DNA of 64,000 bases from Beroe forskalii. Its lineage: Eukaryota > Ctenophora > Nuda > Beroida > Beroidae. Position 1 is the first letter of the stretch. Every line of letters starts with the position of its first letter. The stretch covers positions 1 to 64,000 of the forward strand of contig WFMF01000229.1 of assembly GCA_011033025.1 (NCBI GenBank), written 5' to 3'. Below the pieces are notes generated by a model. That model did not search any database. It was not told the DNA's origin and was given only the letters and a program-made list of their open reading frames with translations. Of this stretch, positions 30,900 to 43,689 are shown piece by piece. The translations under genes were made by a program, and so were the position numbers.

Positions 30900-33800
30900 A
30901 TGGCGTTTAGCCCTGGTAGCCCCCCTCCAATCCTTTCCGGAGACGAAGACGATGAATTCGGTAGTTTCGAAGCAGTCTTCGACCGAACCTGGGACCATGA
31001 CAAGAGCGCGAGTGTGAAACATCGGATAGATATAGACACATCATTGGACCCTTTCCGGCAATCTTCCGTTGAGGAATCTCCCGACCCTGCCCTGCCGTCT
31101 CCATTCTTCTCAAAGAATGCAGCCAATTTCAGTAGACCTGATGAAACTAAGGAGGATCTGTTTGCTCCCTTCTCGAGGAAGGGCAATACTCCTCCAGAAT
31201 CTGTTCCGTCAGTGGCCACGACCCCGGAGGATTCTTTTGGCTTTTTCAAATTCGAGGATCCACAGAAGGACCCAGATATGGTTACAGTTGATACACAGAA
31301 ACCTTCTGATAGCAATATCACTGTAGAAAAGATGTCAAAGTCCGAAGGGGCAAAGGCTTTTTCTTCTGAGTTGTCCGATGTTGATGACTTTGGTGATTTT
31401 GCAGATTTTCCTTCTACCGATAGAATAACTCCTAACCTTGCTACAAATCAAGATGAAGCGGTGATTAAAAGTAGTTGGGGCGATTTTCCTTCATTGAAAA
31501 CAGACGTTGTTTCTTGCAATTTGAGTGAAAGTGAGAAAAGTCTCGATCTGGATGCCCAAGAAAAGGACCATGACGATCATTCACCACTTGAACATAGTGA
31601 AGTGAATCGTAAATTTTCCATGGAAAATGATGAATTGAACCGTGAATTTGAATCTTCTCCGGATTTTGATCAATGCAACACTCTATTTAGTCCACCTGTT
31701 GTTGAGAACTTGGGGAATTGCGGTGCCGATCGAATTGGAGAAAGCAGTTCAAATGTCTTCGGAAGCAGGGCAACTGAATTTGCTGATTCTGATGTGGATG
31801 ACCTGGCCAAATCCATGGAGAAGGAAGCAGTTCTTAATTCGAGTGCTGATGAGGGTGCTGAGAAAACTCAACCCGACATTAATCTTGAAGACTTTGACAA
31901 TAACTCAGAAGTTGGAGCCGACTCAATGGCTCCTTTTACTACTGATTTTGCTGACATAGAATTTCATAACGAGCATCGTCAATCTCCAATTGATGGCGAA
32001 AAAGATAGACCTGACTCAGTGGGCTGTGCTACATCAAATGCTGACGTACATCTTACAGAGGAGGGGATTTCAGGAAACGTGTCTGACTTTGGAGAATGTT
32101 CTGATAACGATATCGGATTGAACAACCTGTCACAAGTTCCCACCAGTAAAGATGAGTCTGAAGGCAACTCAATCAGTTCATCAAAGGTTAAACAGGTCAT
32201 TGACAAAGAGAAATTAGATATCGAGGATCTGGAGGACTTTGGAGACTTCGCAAACTTTGGAAATTCTAGCTATAACCCATTTGAAGACTTTAGTGACACC
32301 CCCTTAGAAGATGAGAAGTCATCTGAAGATGAAGATGTACCAGGATGTAGAAATACACTGGATGAAAATACAAATGCACAGGGTTTGGATGACTGGACTG
32401 CTGATGACGATAATATCAAAGCAGGGAATGAAGTGGTAAACTTCACAACTGATTTTGATAGCAGTGACTCCAATGGTAGTCAAGTTGTTAAATCTGCCGT
32501 TGAAGATGCCAATGATCATGAATCTCTTGAAAGGAATTCACCTGAAGAAAATGATAGCGAAGAAAACGAGTTACCTTTGGTATTACCGAAAAGTTCAGAA
32601 GATTTTGGGGAATTTGCAGATTTTGAAGATTTTTCCGATGATAATGATGATCCAGAAGATTTTGTGCCCCAGTGTCAAACCCAAAACGAGAAACTTTCTA
32701 ACAATTCTTCAGTTGCAGATGAGGATGTAGGAAAAGATAACAAAGGAACAGGGCAAAATTCATCTGAAAACATTGAAACCGGTGCTGAAAACGAGTTCGG
32801 AGATTTCGCTGATTTTGGTGGCTTCGCTAATTTTAGCTCTAATAAGTTCCAAAATTTCGATGAATCGAAGTCCGAAGATGAAAATTCCATCAAAGATGAA
32901 CATAATTCAGTGGTTGAGTCGGGAAAGAATGATCATCATCATGATGATGATACCTCAAAAGTTGTTGACAGCGACAGCGATTTTGGAGATTTCGCTGACG
33001 AAAGTGAAGGGCTCACTACTGCAGCAAATGAAGCAGAAGGTGATTTGGAATTTGGTGGCTTTGCAAACTTTGATGATAAGGATAAAAGCAGTTTTGATAG
33101 CTCAAAAAGTGACGATTTTGATGAATTTACTGAATTTCCCAATCAAAGTGTCAGCTTACGCTCTGATTTCAAGTCTGGATCGTCTACATCTCTACTTTCT
33201 CTAGAGACGGTAATTGATGTAATGAATCATTAAGATTGATGTTTTGCTATGAGAAGATTAAATCATGGAATTTTCCTTCAAATTAGAAAATACATGCTCT
33301 GTAATGACATGTTGAACTTTTTAGTCTTCTGACTTAACATTCTGCTCAGGTTGTTGACGAGTGTTTTGGTAAAGTGGCGGTTAATGAATTGGTGGAGGAA
33401 GACATTGTGTGCCGTGGGAATGCTCACCTCAATGGCAGGTTTATATGCGAAATTATTCCTGAGAATTCTCGGTGAATATTGAATAAGTAGTGGCATTTGG
33501 CAATAGATAATATAGTTCAATCCAACTTTCCTTCAGTATGGCAGCAAAAAAGTTAAAACATGGTAGATGGAAACTGGAACAGAGAACATTTTCCTTCATT
33601 CTCAAGGTAAATCCCCTACTAACCCTACTCTGGTGTGACAGGTCGCTGATGCTGATAGTGAACGACACAGATGCCCAGTTTGCGGTGAGGACCAAGTGGT
33701 TGGAAACACCCTCCTACTCCAAACTAACCAACACCCTCTGTCTGTCCTCTGCAGGGACAACTATCTCTACCTCAAAAACAAACGCCACGCCTCCCAAGCA

Positions 33801-34520
33801 ACAGGTCATTATGATTGTCTTACTTAAAATGCTGTACCAACGGGGCCCTTTTCAATGGACATATTACTTTATTCGTTTATTGTCAACAACTTTCTCTGAC
33901 TCAAAAACCTTCTAAAATTGTTCATATTACAAACGAAACCTAAATTCTCCCTCTGCAGGCAGCTGTTGAAGTGGATGAGTTTGATGTGTTTGGGAGTGTT
34001 GAACCTGAGTCTCTGGCGTCTCAACGTCTTCCTGAGGAGATAAACACCCCTGAAATGCCCACTGCCAGTACCCCTCAGATACAGTGAGTTGCTACAATAC
34101 AGTTTCATAAGATCGCGTGAAGTTAAGAAGGTTTCATATGAATTGTGGAATTTCATGACACATCAATATTATGATTCGAAAACTATGATTAATTTGTGAA
34201 GATAGTGAAAGATTTGTTCTTCACGTTAGAGCTTTCCTTTTTGCATCAACTGATAAATATTTACAATCAAGTTCATAGAATTAATATACTCCTTCAAGTG
34301 CAACTTTAAAACAAAATAAACGCCGTGTTCTTAGGGATATTTCGACATGTTCTTCATGTCTTATTCTCATTCCAACCACAGGAAACACGCTGACATCATG
34401 TCAGCCTACAAGAAAGAGAAAGCCAAGATTCTGAGCCCCGAGGCTCAAGCTGTGCTCGAGCAGCTGCCTGATCTCACGTTCATGCTCTCCACTGTACTCA
34501 TGTTCCCCGTCAAGGGCTGA
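30900..34520 (+). CDS. AFTPH: Aftiphilin-like clathrin/AP adaptor partner, five exons
   Basis: Aftiphilin binds clathrin and AP-1/AP-2 adaptors and acts in clathrin-mediated traffic at the trans-Golgi network. Exons 30900-33209, 33350-33471, 33537-33804, 33959-34083 and 34382-34520 splice to exactly 987 codons plus a stop. The N-terminus SPGSPPPILSGDEDDEFGSF matches the family start. Exon 1 is disordered and acidic, with FGDFADF, FGEFADFEDF, FGGFANF and WGDF motifs, which are adaptor-ear and clathrin-binding sites. Exon 2 has VVDECFGKV, exon 3 the conserved W...D..A...KW...S..KL block, and exon 5 ends LPDLTFMLSTVLMFP, the family's C-terminal signature. Exon 3 reads through a 35-base GTAAAT...ACAG segment (33607-33641) that looks like an intron but keeps the conserved frame. 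The first ATG in frame is 30900, preceded by an acceptor-like GCTGACAG. Confidence 0.88.
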
Positions 34521-34722
34521 GCAACTGTGCAGCCCTAAGGAAGAAACAAGTAACTGACAAAAGTATAGTTTCGAGATATATGCAAAAAAGTGATTCGATT
34601 TAGTAATTCGAATAACTCCACTTAGAATGACTTGTTTTTCTTAGTTTTTAACGAGTAAGTATCTATTTTTTCTTGAATATTATTATTATTATCAAAGTTT
34701 TCCGCTAATTAAGATAGATCGC

Positions 34723-34728
34723 AATAAA
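34723..34728 (+). promoter_or_regulatory. Candidate polyadenylation signal of AFTPH
   Basis: AATAAA about 200 bases after the AFTPH stop, in AT-rich sequence. No AATAAA was seen in the 660 bases between TAF1 and AFTPH; an ATTAAA lies at 30748-30753. Confidence 0.4.
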
Positions 34729-34939
34729 AAATCCATTTTATTTTACTTTTTCTGCCTTAGTAACTCTGTCAGTAACTTTGTTTTTCCTAAGTATTGGCCA
34801 CTTAGTATGACTTTTCCTTATGATAAGAAACAAATACTTGCTTTTTTCCTAAATACATAAAGATACATACCATTTTTTCACTTAGCAGAAGGAACACAAT
34901 TGTTTTTCAAAAAATCCTCAATTTGGTTATTTATCATGC

Positions 34940-35790
34940 GATTTAAACAGCCAGCCGAAGGCAAAAATTTCTAAAGTTTTACATCTGAGATTGTGTCTAG
35001 GATCGATTTAGTCATATAATTGGATCAAAAACAGCCGCCGCAGGCTAAAATTTTAAGGTTTTGTACCTGAATCTGCCTCTGAGATCAATTTGGTCAATGT
35101 ATAATGTGATTAAAACAGCCAGCCGTACTGTAGGCAAAAATTGTGAAAGTTTTATATCAGAGATTGTGTCTAGGATCGATTTAGTCATATAATTGGATCA
35201 AAACAGCCCGCCGCAGGCTACAAAATTTTAAGGTTTTGTACCTGAATCTGCCTCTGAGATCAATTTGGTCAATGTATAATGTGATTAAAACAGCCAGCCA
35301 AATGCTAGGCAAAAATTGTGTAGTTTACATCAGAGATTGTGTCTAGGATCGATTTAGTCATGTAATTGGATCAAAACAGCCCGCCGCAGGCGAAAATTTC
35401 TAAGGTTTTGTACCTGAATCTGCCTCTGAGATCAATTTGGTCAATGTATAATGTGATTAAAACAGCCAGCCGTACTGTAGGCAAAAATTGTGAAAGTTTT
35501 ACATCAGAGATTGTGTCTAGGATCGATTTAGTCATATAATTGGATCAAAACAGCCCGCCGCAGGCGCTAAAATTTTCAAGGTTTTGTACCTGAATCTGCC
35601 TCTGAGATCAATTTGGTCAATGTATAATGTGATTAAAACATCCAGCGACCAGCCGTAGGTAAACATTTTTGAACGTTTGCATCTGAGATTGTGTCTAGGA
35701 TCAATTTAGTGACATCATTGGATCACAACAGCCCGCCGCAGGCGAAAATTTTTTAAGGGTTTTGCACCTGAATCTGCCTCTGAGATCAGT
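34940..35790 (+). repeat. Five tandem units of about 170-178 bp
   Basis: Each unit reads AAACAGCCAGCCGTA..GGC, AAAATTGTGAAAGTTTTA, GATTGTGTCTAGGATCGATT, TTGGATCAAAACAGCCCGCC, then CCTGAATCTGCCTCTGAGAT and CAATGTATAATGTGATT. Units begin near 34945, 35112, 35288, 35457 and 35635, with the last most diverged. Each unit has two related halves, both carrying AAACAGCC(M)GCC. Confidence 0.85.
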
Positions 35791-35799
35791 CTGCTAATG

Positions 35800-36404
35800 T
35801 ACACATGTACTTCCCTCACCTCACTTCCCCTCACCTTACATCTCATCACGAATCACCAAGTGACTTCCCCTCACCTCGCTTCCCTTCACCTTATTAGTTA
35901 ATTGCTCTCATCACACTTCCCCCCATAATAATTAGTTAATTCCTCTCACTTTACGTCCACACAGCTTTAGATGGATTTCACCCATCCCTAGCGCGCAACA
36001 CTCGGAAATTTGGAGGGTCGCGGAAAAAAATGGCGCGCGGCGGAGGGTAGGGTAAAATCCTACTACACAGCTTACTTCCCCTCACCTTAATTCCCCCACC
36101 TTATAAATCTCCTCACCTTGATTCCCCTCACCCCATCTAGTCATCACATCATAATCCCCTCAGCTTCACTTCCCTTTGTACTCCCCCACCTATTTAATAA
36201 TGCATCTTTACAGTTAAAATTCATCTACGTTGTTATTAGATAACTTTAGTTGTGGATAAACTTGATTTATTTATCAAAGTTTTATTCGAGATTTCGGCGC
36301 GGCACGCACGCTGCGCGTGTCTGCATCTTGACATGAAAATCCCCTCGGTTTTGTCAAATTTTCCCCTCGGTAGCCTGGCTAGTCCTGCTACCCACTTTTG
36401 GAAG
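35800..36404 (+). repeat. Pyrimidine-rich CTTCCCCTCACCT low-complexity tract, then AT-rich sequence
   Basis: Imperfect CTTCCCCTCACCTTA repeats from 35812 to about 36195, broken at 35965-36060 by a G/C-rich segment. No gene is visible between this and the macrosatellite. Confidence 0.6.
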
Positions 36405-37094
36405 GTAAGGTCAGTTCACCTTGATATCAGCCTACCTTGACATCTGCTCATCTTGATATCGGTTCACCTTGACATCGGTTTATGTTGACATCGGTTTACG
36501 TTGACATCGGTTTACCTTAACATCGGTTTACCTTGACATCGGTTCATCTTGACATCGGTTTATATTGACATCGGTTTACCTTGACATCGGTTTACCTTGA
36601 CATCGGTTCATCTTGACATCGGTTCATCTTGACATCAGTTCATCCTGACATCGGTTTACCTTGACATCGGTTTACCTTGACATCGGTTCATCTTGACATC
36701 AGTTCAGCTTGACATCGGTTCATCTTGACATCGGTTCATCTTGACATCGGTTCACCTTGACATCGGTTCACATTGGAATCGGTTCACCTTGACATCAGAC
36801 TACCTTGACATCAGTTTACCTTTACATCAGACTACCTTGACATCGGTTTATCTTGACATCAGTTTATCTTGACATCAGTTTACTTGACATCAGTGTACCT
36901 TGACATAATTTTACCTTGACATCAGACTACCTTGACATCAGTTTACCTTGACATCGGTTCACCTTGACATTGGTTCACCTTGACATCGGTTCACCTTGAC
37001 ATCAGTTTACCTTGACATCAGTTTACCTTGTCATCAGTTCACCTTGACATCGGTTCACCGAGGCATCAGTTGACCTTGACACCAGTGTACCTTA

Positions 37095-37650
37095 CAACCA
37101 AGGGCCTACTCCTCTTTCAGGAGTGTTGTGTATTGTGTAAAGCTCTCCACATTTCTGAAAGCACGAAGCTCTGTACAGCAAGCCTCATTACATCCCAAAT
37201 AAGGAATAATGTGTCAAAGCTTTTGATGTGATTATCTGTGACCCTCATGTGTGAGTGTTGAGTTATAAAGCAGTCACGTGTCCTTTCACATGGGCTATTA
37301 TATACTGCTGCTAATTCAGCTGCTGACAATGATACTGCTCGTATTTCAAGCATTGGGGATATATCATCACATCATGAATATACGCACTGAGCACCCTTCA
37401 TCCACAGTTTTAAACTTTACAACACTACTTTATACAATCAAATTTGAGGTAAGATTCCGTTCCATGTGTATCTGAGTCTCTTCGGAGCTCAGACTCACAT
37501 CTTTTGGTTTGTCTTCCACTAGGAGGACTATGATAAACAAGGATAGAAAATACCACATACCATTTTGCAGATTGTGGCAGCTTTATGAACTGGTCTGCAG
37601 TTATCTCATACTTAAGAAGTTCCCGAGTACGCTCCCGACAACGTTCACTG
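37095..37650 (+). repeat. Macrosatellite module, copy 2 (uninterrupted)
   Basis: From AGGGCCTACTCCTCTTTCAG through AGCACGAAGCTCTGTACAGC, AATAAGGAATAATGTG, TTATAAAGCAGTCACGTG, CTCCGAAGAGACTCAG (as its complement) to AAGAAGTTCCCGAGTACG and GACGTCAGTTCACC. It serves as the empty reference site for all three nested insertions in its sisters. Confidence 0.9.
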
Positions 37651-38577
37651 ACGTCAGTTCACCTTGACATCAGACTACCTTGACATCTGCTCATCTTGAC
37701 ATCGGTTCACCTTGACATCGGTTTATGTTGACATCGGTTTACGTTGACATCGGTTTATGTTGACATCGGTTTACGTTGACATCGGTTTACGTTGACATCG
37801 GTTTACCTTGACATCGGTTCACCTTGGACATCGGTTCACCTTTGACATCGGTTCATCATGACATCAGTTTACCTTGACATCGGTTCACCTTTGACATCGG
37901 TTCACCTTGACATCGGTTCACCTTTGACATCGGTTCACCTTTACATCGGTTCACCTTGACATCGGTTTAACCTTGACATAGGTTCATCTTGGCATCGGTT
38001 TATTTTTGACATCGGTTCACCTTTGACATCGGTTCACCGTGGCATTGGTTTACCTTGACATCAGTTTACCTTGACATCGGTTCACCTTGACATCGGTTCA
38101 CCTTGACATCGGTTCACCTTGACATCGGTTCACCTTGAGATCGGTTCACCTTGACATCGGTTCACCTTGACATCGGTTCACCTTGACATCGGTTCAACTT
38201 GACATCGATTCACCTTGACATAGGTTCACCACGACATCGGTTCATCTTGACATCGGTTCACGTTGACATCGGTTCACCTTGACATCGGTTCAACTTGACA
38301 TCGGTTCACCTTGACATCGGTTCACCTTGACATCAGTGTACCTTGACATCGGTTTACCTTGACATCATATTGTCTTGACATCGGTTCACCGTGGCATCGG
38401 TTTACCTTGACAACAGATTGTCTTGACATCAGACATCAGTTTATTCTAGCATCATTTTATCTTGACATCAGTTTATTTCAATGACATCGGTTCACCGTGC
38501 AATCAGTTTACCTTGACACCAAGGAAATTCTCCTCTTTCAGGAGTGTTGTGTATTGTGTAAAGCTCTCCACATTTCT

Positions 38578-40009
38578 TTGTGCCGGTTTCACTTGCCCGT
38601 CCCCCCTCTTGATCACTCGTGATCTGCTCATGTCATGCTGCTCTTTGGTGCTGTGTGAGCGGGCGGGTAACTGATGCCGTGCACGGGGTGTGCAGTCCTG
38701 GCTGAGCACTGTCTGAAAATCTTACTGATGACATAGCTCTGACCAATGTTCATCCCATTTTTAATCCAAATTTTGAAAATAACCTGGAAAGGAAGGTTCG
38801 GTAGGTCGACCATTACACAGAGAAATCAATTTGTTACTGATCTAAAATTTTGAAACAGGTTTATAATCAAGTGATCAAGAATTTTATATTTTACATAGAC
38901 TTGCACATAAACTACTTTCAAATTCGTTATGAGAATACACTGCATATTGAAGTATGTTGTTGTTATAGTTTGAAAGAAAAGACAAAGCTCAAAACCAACT
39001 AAACATTGCCCAGTGGGCGTGCTATAAAAGCAAGAAGGTATACAGGTATAGCACATTTTCATTGGACAATGTTGCACACTTGGAAATCAAGATGTGCAAC
39101 AACTTTCGTGTTGTAATGAGAGTTGTGAATTATGAGAGCAGTACATGAAAGTCGTACTTGATGAGTTGTACGTGATAAGGCTCTATTTCTGTACCATAGA
39201 CTATGATGTCTATTAAATTTAAATACACTCTTATGAAGATAAAGTTATTACTGAATAAAGATAAAAACAAATGGGCCCTGATCAGTGTGGCAGGTGGTCC
39301 CCAGGGGCACTCTAAGCATATAGCAACAGTGTCCTTTCTCCAGCCACATATACTGCTACACTGGTCAAATGGTCCTCTGAAACAAAATTGGTCAACACAA
39401 CCATGAATAATAGTCAAATTCACTGACCAGTTTTAAAAAGCCTTGTTAATAACTTCATGTAAATGACATTAAGTAGACCTCTATACGCTTGGTGTGCCCC
39501 AAGATGCGTGCTTTACTGCCATGTCATGAAGTATGTGCTTTGCAAAGGGGTCTGATATCACTCTTTGTGTAGCAGACCAAGCTGTAGAGTTTTCTAAACC
39601 ATGGCATTTCGCCACTAACATGTCAAGTGTGTCATTTAAATAGGCCTTAATTGGTCTGATGAACTATAATGGTACCTATTGACACATTACAGATAATACA
39701 ATATACATCCAGATATAAATTAAATAATACTTATTAAAATGATATGACTTATAATTATTATAGGCTACAAATCATACTATCATGAACCATTCTTAAATTA
39801 TTTGATTGTCTGTACCTTTCTAAAGAATTCAAAACGAGAATCTTAATAACAATATAATTAGTGTATCCGAAATAAATTATCTACCTCAGATACTAATATA
39901 TAATTGGTGAAATTTGGTAGCATTATATCTTCATCCTTCTTTTGTGTGTTGTTTGATTGTAAATTGTGGAGATCAATAAAAACTTTGTTTACTTAAAAAC
40001 TTTGTTTAC
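38578..40009 (+). mobile_element. Unclassified 1.43-kb insertion with tandem A/T-rich 3' end
   Basis: The boundaries come from comparison with sister modules. It ends CAATAAAAACTTTGTTTACT, TAAAAACTTTGTTTACT, an AATAAA-bearing tandem tail as in LINE- or SINE-like retroposons. TTCT stands at both junctions as a possible short duplication. No domain is recognisable in any frame. Confidence 0.6.
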
Positions 40010-40476
40010 TTCTAACAGCACGAAGCTATGTACAGCAAGCCTCATTACATCCCAAATAAGGAATAATGTGCCGTGCTTTTGATGTGATTATCTCGTGACC
40101 TCCCTTATGTAATGTGAGTGTTGAGTTATAAAGCAGTCACGTGTCCTTTCACATGGGCTATTACATACTGCTGCTAATTCAGCTGCTGACAATGATACTG
40201 CTCTCGTATTTCGAGCACAGGGAAATATCATCACAGCATGAATATACGCACTGAGCACCCTTCATCCACAGTTTTAAACTTTACAACACTACTTTATACA
40301 ATCAAATTTGAGGTAAGATTCCGTTCCATGTGTATCTGAGTCTCTTCGGAGCTCAGACTCACATCTTTTGGTTTGTCTTCCACTAGGAGGACTATGATAA
40401 ACAAGGATAGAAAATACCACATACCATTTTGCAGATTGTGGCAGCTTTATGAACTGGTCTGCAGTTATCTCATACT

Positions 40477-41070
40477 TAAGGGGGTGCACACACGTGGCTT
40501 ATAAGCCATGGACTATAAGCCATGGCTTATAAGCTACGTGTGTGCTGTCGATAACTTACCCATGGACTATTATCCATACGTGTGTCTTGGGTGAAAGTAT
40601 CGACTACACTCTACAAAAGTGTGGAGATTAGTCCATGAAAAATAGCCGGTCTTAAATGTGGTATTACAATCCATATGGCTTGTAAGCCACGTGTGTCTTG
40701 TAGACTATAGTCGACACTGTACATAATTCTGAGAAAAGTTGTGTACATTAACGCTAGCCATTCAGAACGCTGTATCATGCGTGTCATTAACCAATCAAAA
40801 GCAAGAAAAGTGATAGGGGTAATGTTTCCGATTCTTCCTGTGTTGTGCTACGATCAGAGTATCCGAGGGTATCATGTCAAATTCCGTCAATCAATTTCTA
40901 TTCGAGACCCATCTGCTTTCGATATTTTGTTACGATAACGTGTGTTGACAATAGTCTACAAGACACACGTAGGATTCGTGGCTTATACTCCACGTCGTGT
41001 GTCTTCACCCCAAAACTCGGCGTAGACTATAGTCGACATGGCTTATAATCCACGTGTGTGCAGCCCCTAA
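40477..41070. mobile_element. 588-bp PIF/Harbinger-like MITE with TAA duplication
   Basis: The body is 40480-41067. Its TIR GGGGGTGCACACACGTGG matches the inverse right end GGGGCTGCACACACGTGG at 17 of 18 positions. TAA lies on both sides (40477-40479 and 41068-41070); removing the body and one TAA restores the sister module but for one base. The interior repeats the CACGTGTGTCTTG and GACTATAGTCGAC motifs several times. A 3-bp TAA duplication with G-rich ends fits PIF/Harbinger. No transposase. Confidence 0.85.
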
Positions 41071-42514
41071 TAAGTTCCCGAGTACGCTCCCGACAACGTT
41101 CACTGACGTCAGTTCACCTTGACATCAGACTACCTTGACATCTGCTCATCTTGACATCGGTTCACCTTGACATCGGTTTATGTTGACATCGGTTTACGTT
41201 GACATCGGTTTATGTTGACATCGGTTTACGTTGACATCGGTTTACGTTGACATCGGTTTACCTTGACATCGGTTCACCTTGACATCGGTTCACCTTGACA
41301 TCGGTTCATCATGACATCAGTTTACCTTGACATCGGTTCACCTTGACATCGGTTCACCTTGACATCGGTTCAACTTGACATCGGTTCACCTTGACATCGG
41401 TTTACCTTGACATCGGTTCATCATGACATCGGTTCACCTTGACATCGGTTCACCTTGACATCGGTTCACCTTTACATCGGTTCATCTTGACATCGGTTAA
41501 CCTTGACATCGGTTCACCTTGACATCGGTTCACCTTGACATCGGTTCACCTTGACATCGGTTCACCTTGACATCGGTTCACCTTGACATCGGTTCACCTT
41601 GACATAGGTTCACCACGACATCGGTTTACCTTGACATCGGTTCACCTTGACATCGGTTCACCTTGACATCGGTTTACCTTGACATAGGTTCATCTTGGCA
41701 TCGGTTTACCTTGACATCATATTGTCTTGACATCGGTTCACCTTGACATCGGTTCACCTTGACATCGGTTCACCTTGACATCGGTTCATCTTGACATCGG
41801 TTCACCTTGACATCGGTTCACCTTGACATCGGTTCACCTTGACATCGGTTCACCTTGACATAGGTTTACCTTGACATCGGTTCACCTTGACATCGGTTCA
41901 CCTTGAGATCGGTTCACCTTGACATAGGTTCACCTTGAGATCGGTTCACCTTGACATCGGTTCAAATTGACATCGGTTCACCTTGACATTGGTTTACCTT
42001 GACATCGGTTCACCTTGACATCGGTTCACCTTGACATCGGTTCACCTTGACATCGGTTCACCTTGACATCGGTTTACCTTGACATCGGTTCACCTTGACA
42101 TCGGTTCACCTTGACATCGGTTTACCTTGACATAGGTTCATCTTGGCATCGGTTTACCTTGACATCATATTGTCTTGACATCGGTTCACCGTGGCATTGG
42201 TTTACCTTGACATCAGTTTACCTTGACATCGGTTCACCTTGACATCGGTTCACCTTGACATCGGTTCACCTTGAGATCGGTTCACCTTGACATCGGTTCA
42301 CCTTGACATCGATTCATCTTGACATCGGTTCACCTTGACATCGGTTCAACTTGACATCGGTTCAACTTGACATCGGTTCACCTTGGCATCGGTTTACCTT
42401 GACAACAGATTGTCTTGACATCAGACATCAGTTTATTCTAGCATCATTTTATCTTGACATCAGTTTATTTCAATGACATCGGTTCACCGTGCAATCAGTT
42501 TACCTTGACACCAA

Positions 42515-43080
42515 GGAAATTCTCCTCTTTCAGGAGTGTTGTGTATTGTGTAAAGCTCTCCACATTTCTAACAGCACGAAGCTCTGTACAGCAGGCCTCA
42601 TTACATCCCAAATAAGGAATAATGTGCCGTGCTTTTGATGTGATTATCTCGTGACCTCCCTCATGTAATGTGAGTGTTGAGTTATAAAGCAGTCACGTGT
42701 CCTTTCACATGGGCTATTACATACTGCTGCTAATTCTGCTGCTGACAATGATACTGCTCTCGTATTTCAAGCACAGGGAAATATCATCACAGCTTGAATA
42801 TACGCACTGAGCAATCTTCATCCTCAGTTTTAAACTTTACAACACTACTTTATACAATCAAATTTGAGGTAAGATTGCGTTCCATGTGTATCTGAGTCTC
42901 TTCGGAGCTCAGACCCACATCTTTTGGTTTGTCTTCCACTAGGAGGACTATGATAAACAAGGATAGAAAAATGCCACACAACATTCTGCAGATTGTGGCA
43001 TCTGTATGCCCTCGTCTGCAGTTATCTCATACATAAGAAGTTCCCGAAATCAGTTAGTACGCTCCCGACATTGTTCAGTG
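42515..43080 (+). repeat. Macrosatellite module, copy 4
   Basis: Uninterrupted copy with the AGGAAATTCTCCTCTTTCAG start shared with copy 3. Its end (AAGTTCCCGAAATCAGTTAG) has a small insertion that is shared with copy 5. Confidence 0.88.
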
Positions 43081-43689
43081 ACGTCAGTTCACCTTGATAT
43101 CAGCCTACCTTGACATCTGCTCATCTTGACATCGGTTCACCTTGACATCGGTTTATGTTGACATCGGTTTACGTTGACATCGGTTTACCTTAACATCGGT
43201 TTACCTTGACATCGGTTCATCTTGACATTGGTTTACCTTGACATCGGTTTACCTTGACATCGGTTTACCTTGACATCGGTTCATCTTGACATCGGTTCAT
43301 CTTGACATCAGTTCATCCTGACATCGGTTTACCTTGACATCGGTTCATCTTGACATCAGTTCAGCTTGACATCGGTTCATCTTGACATCGGTTCATCTTG
43401 ACATCGGTTCACCTTGACATCGGTTCACATTGGCATTGGTTCACCTTGACATCAGACTACCTTGACATCAGTTTACCTTTACATCAGACTACCTTGACAT
43501 CGGTTTATCTTGACATCAGTTTATCTTGACATCAGTTTACTTGACATCAGTGTACCTTGACATAATTTTACCTTGAAATCAGACTACCTTGACATCAGTT
43601 TACCTTGACATCAGTTTACCTTGTCATCAGTTCACCTTGACATCGGTTCACCGAGGCATCAGTTGACCTTGACACCAGTGTACCTTACA

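Larger units (their letters stand above)
38520..41100 (+). repeat. Macrosatellite module, copy 3 (two nested insertions)
   Basis: The module is cut at CACATTTCT (38577) by a 1.43-kb insert, resumes at AACAGCACG (40014), and is cut again at TACTTAA (40479) by an inverted-repeat MITE that ends at 41067. All remaining parts match copy 2. Confidence 0.88.

Noticed and set aside
33642..33804. Alternative AFTPH exon 4 frame with a CPVCGED zinc-finger-like sequence
   Set aside because: It would need a 35-base intron and would end in a phase that runs into a stop in the next exon. The read-through frame matches aftiphilin instead.
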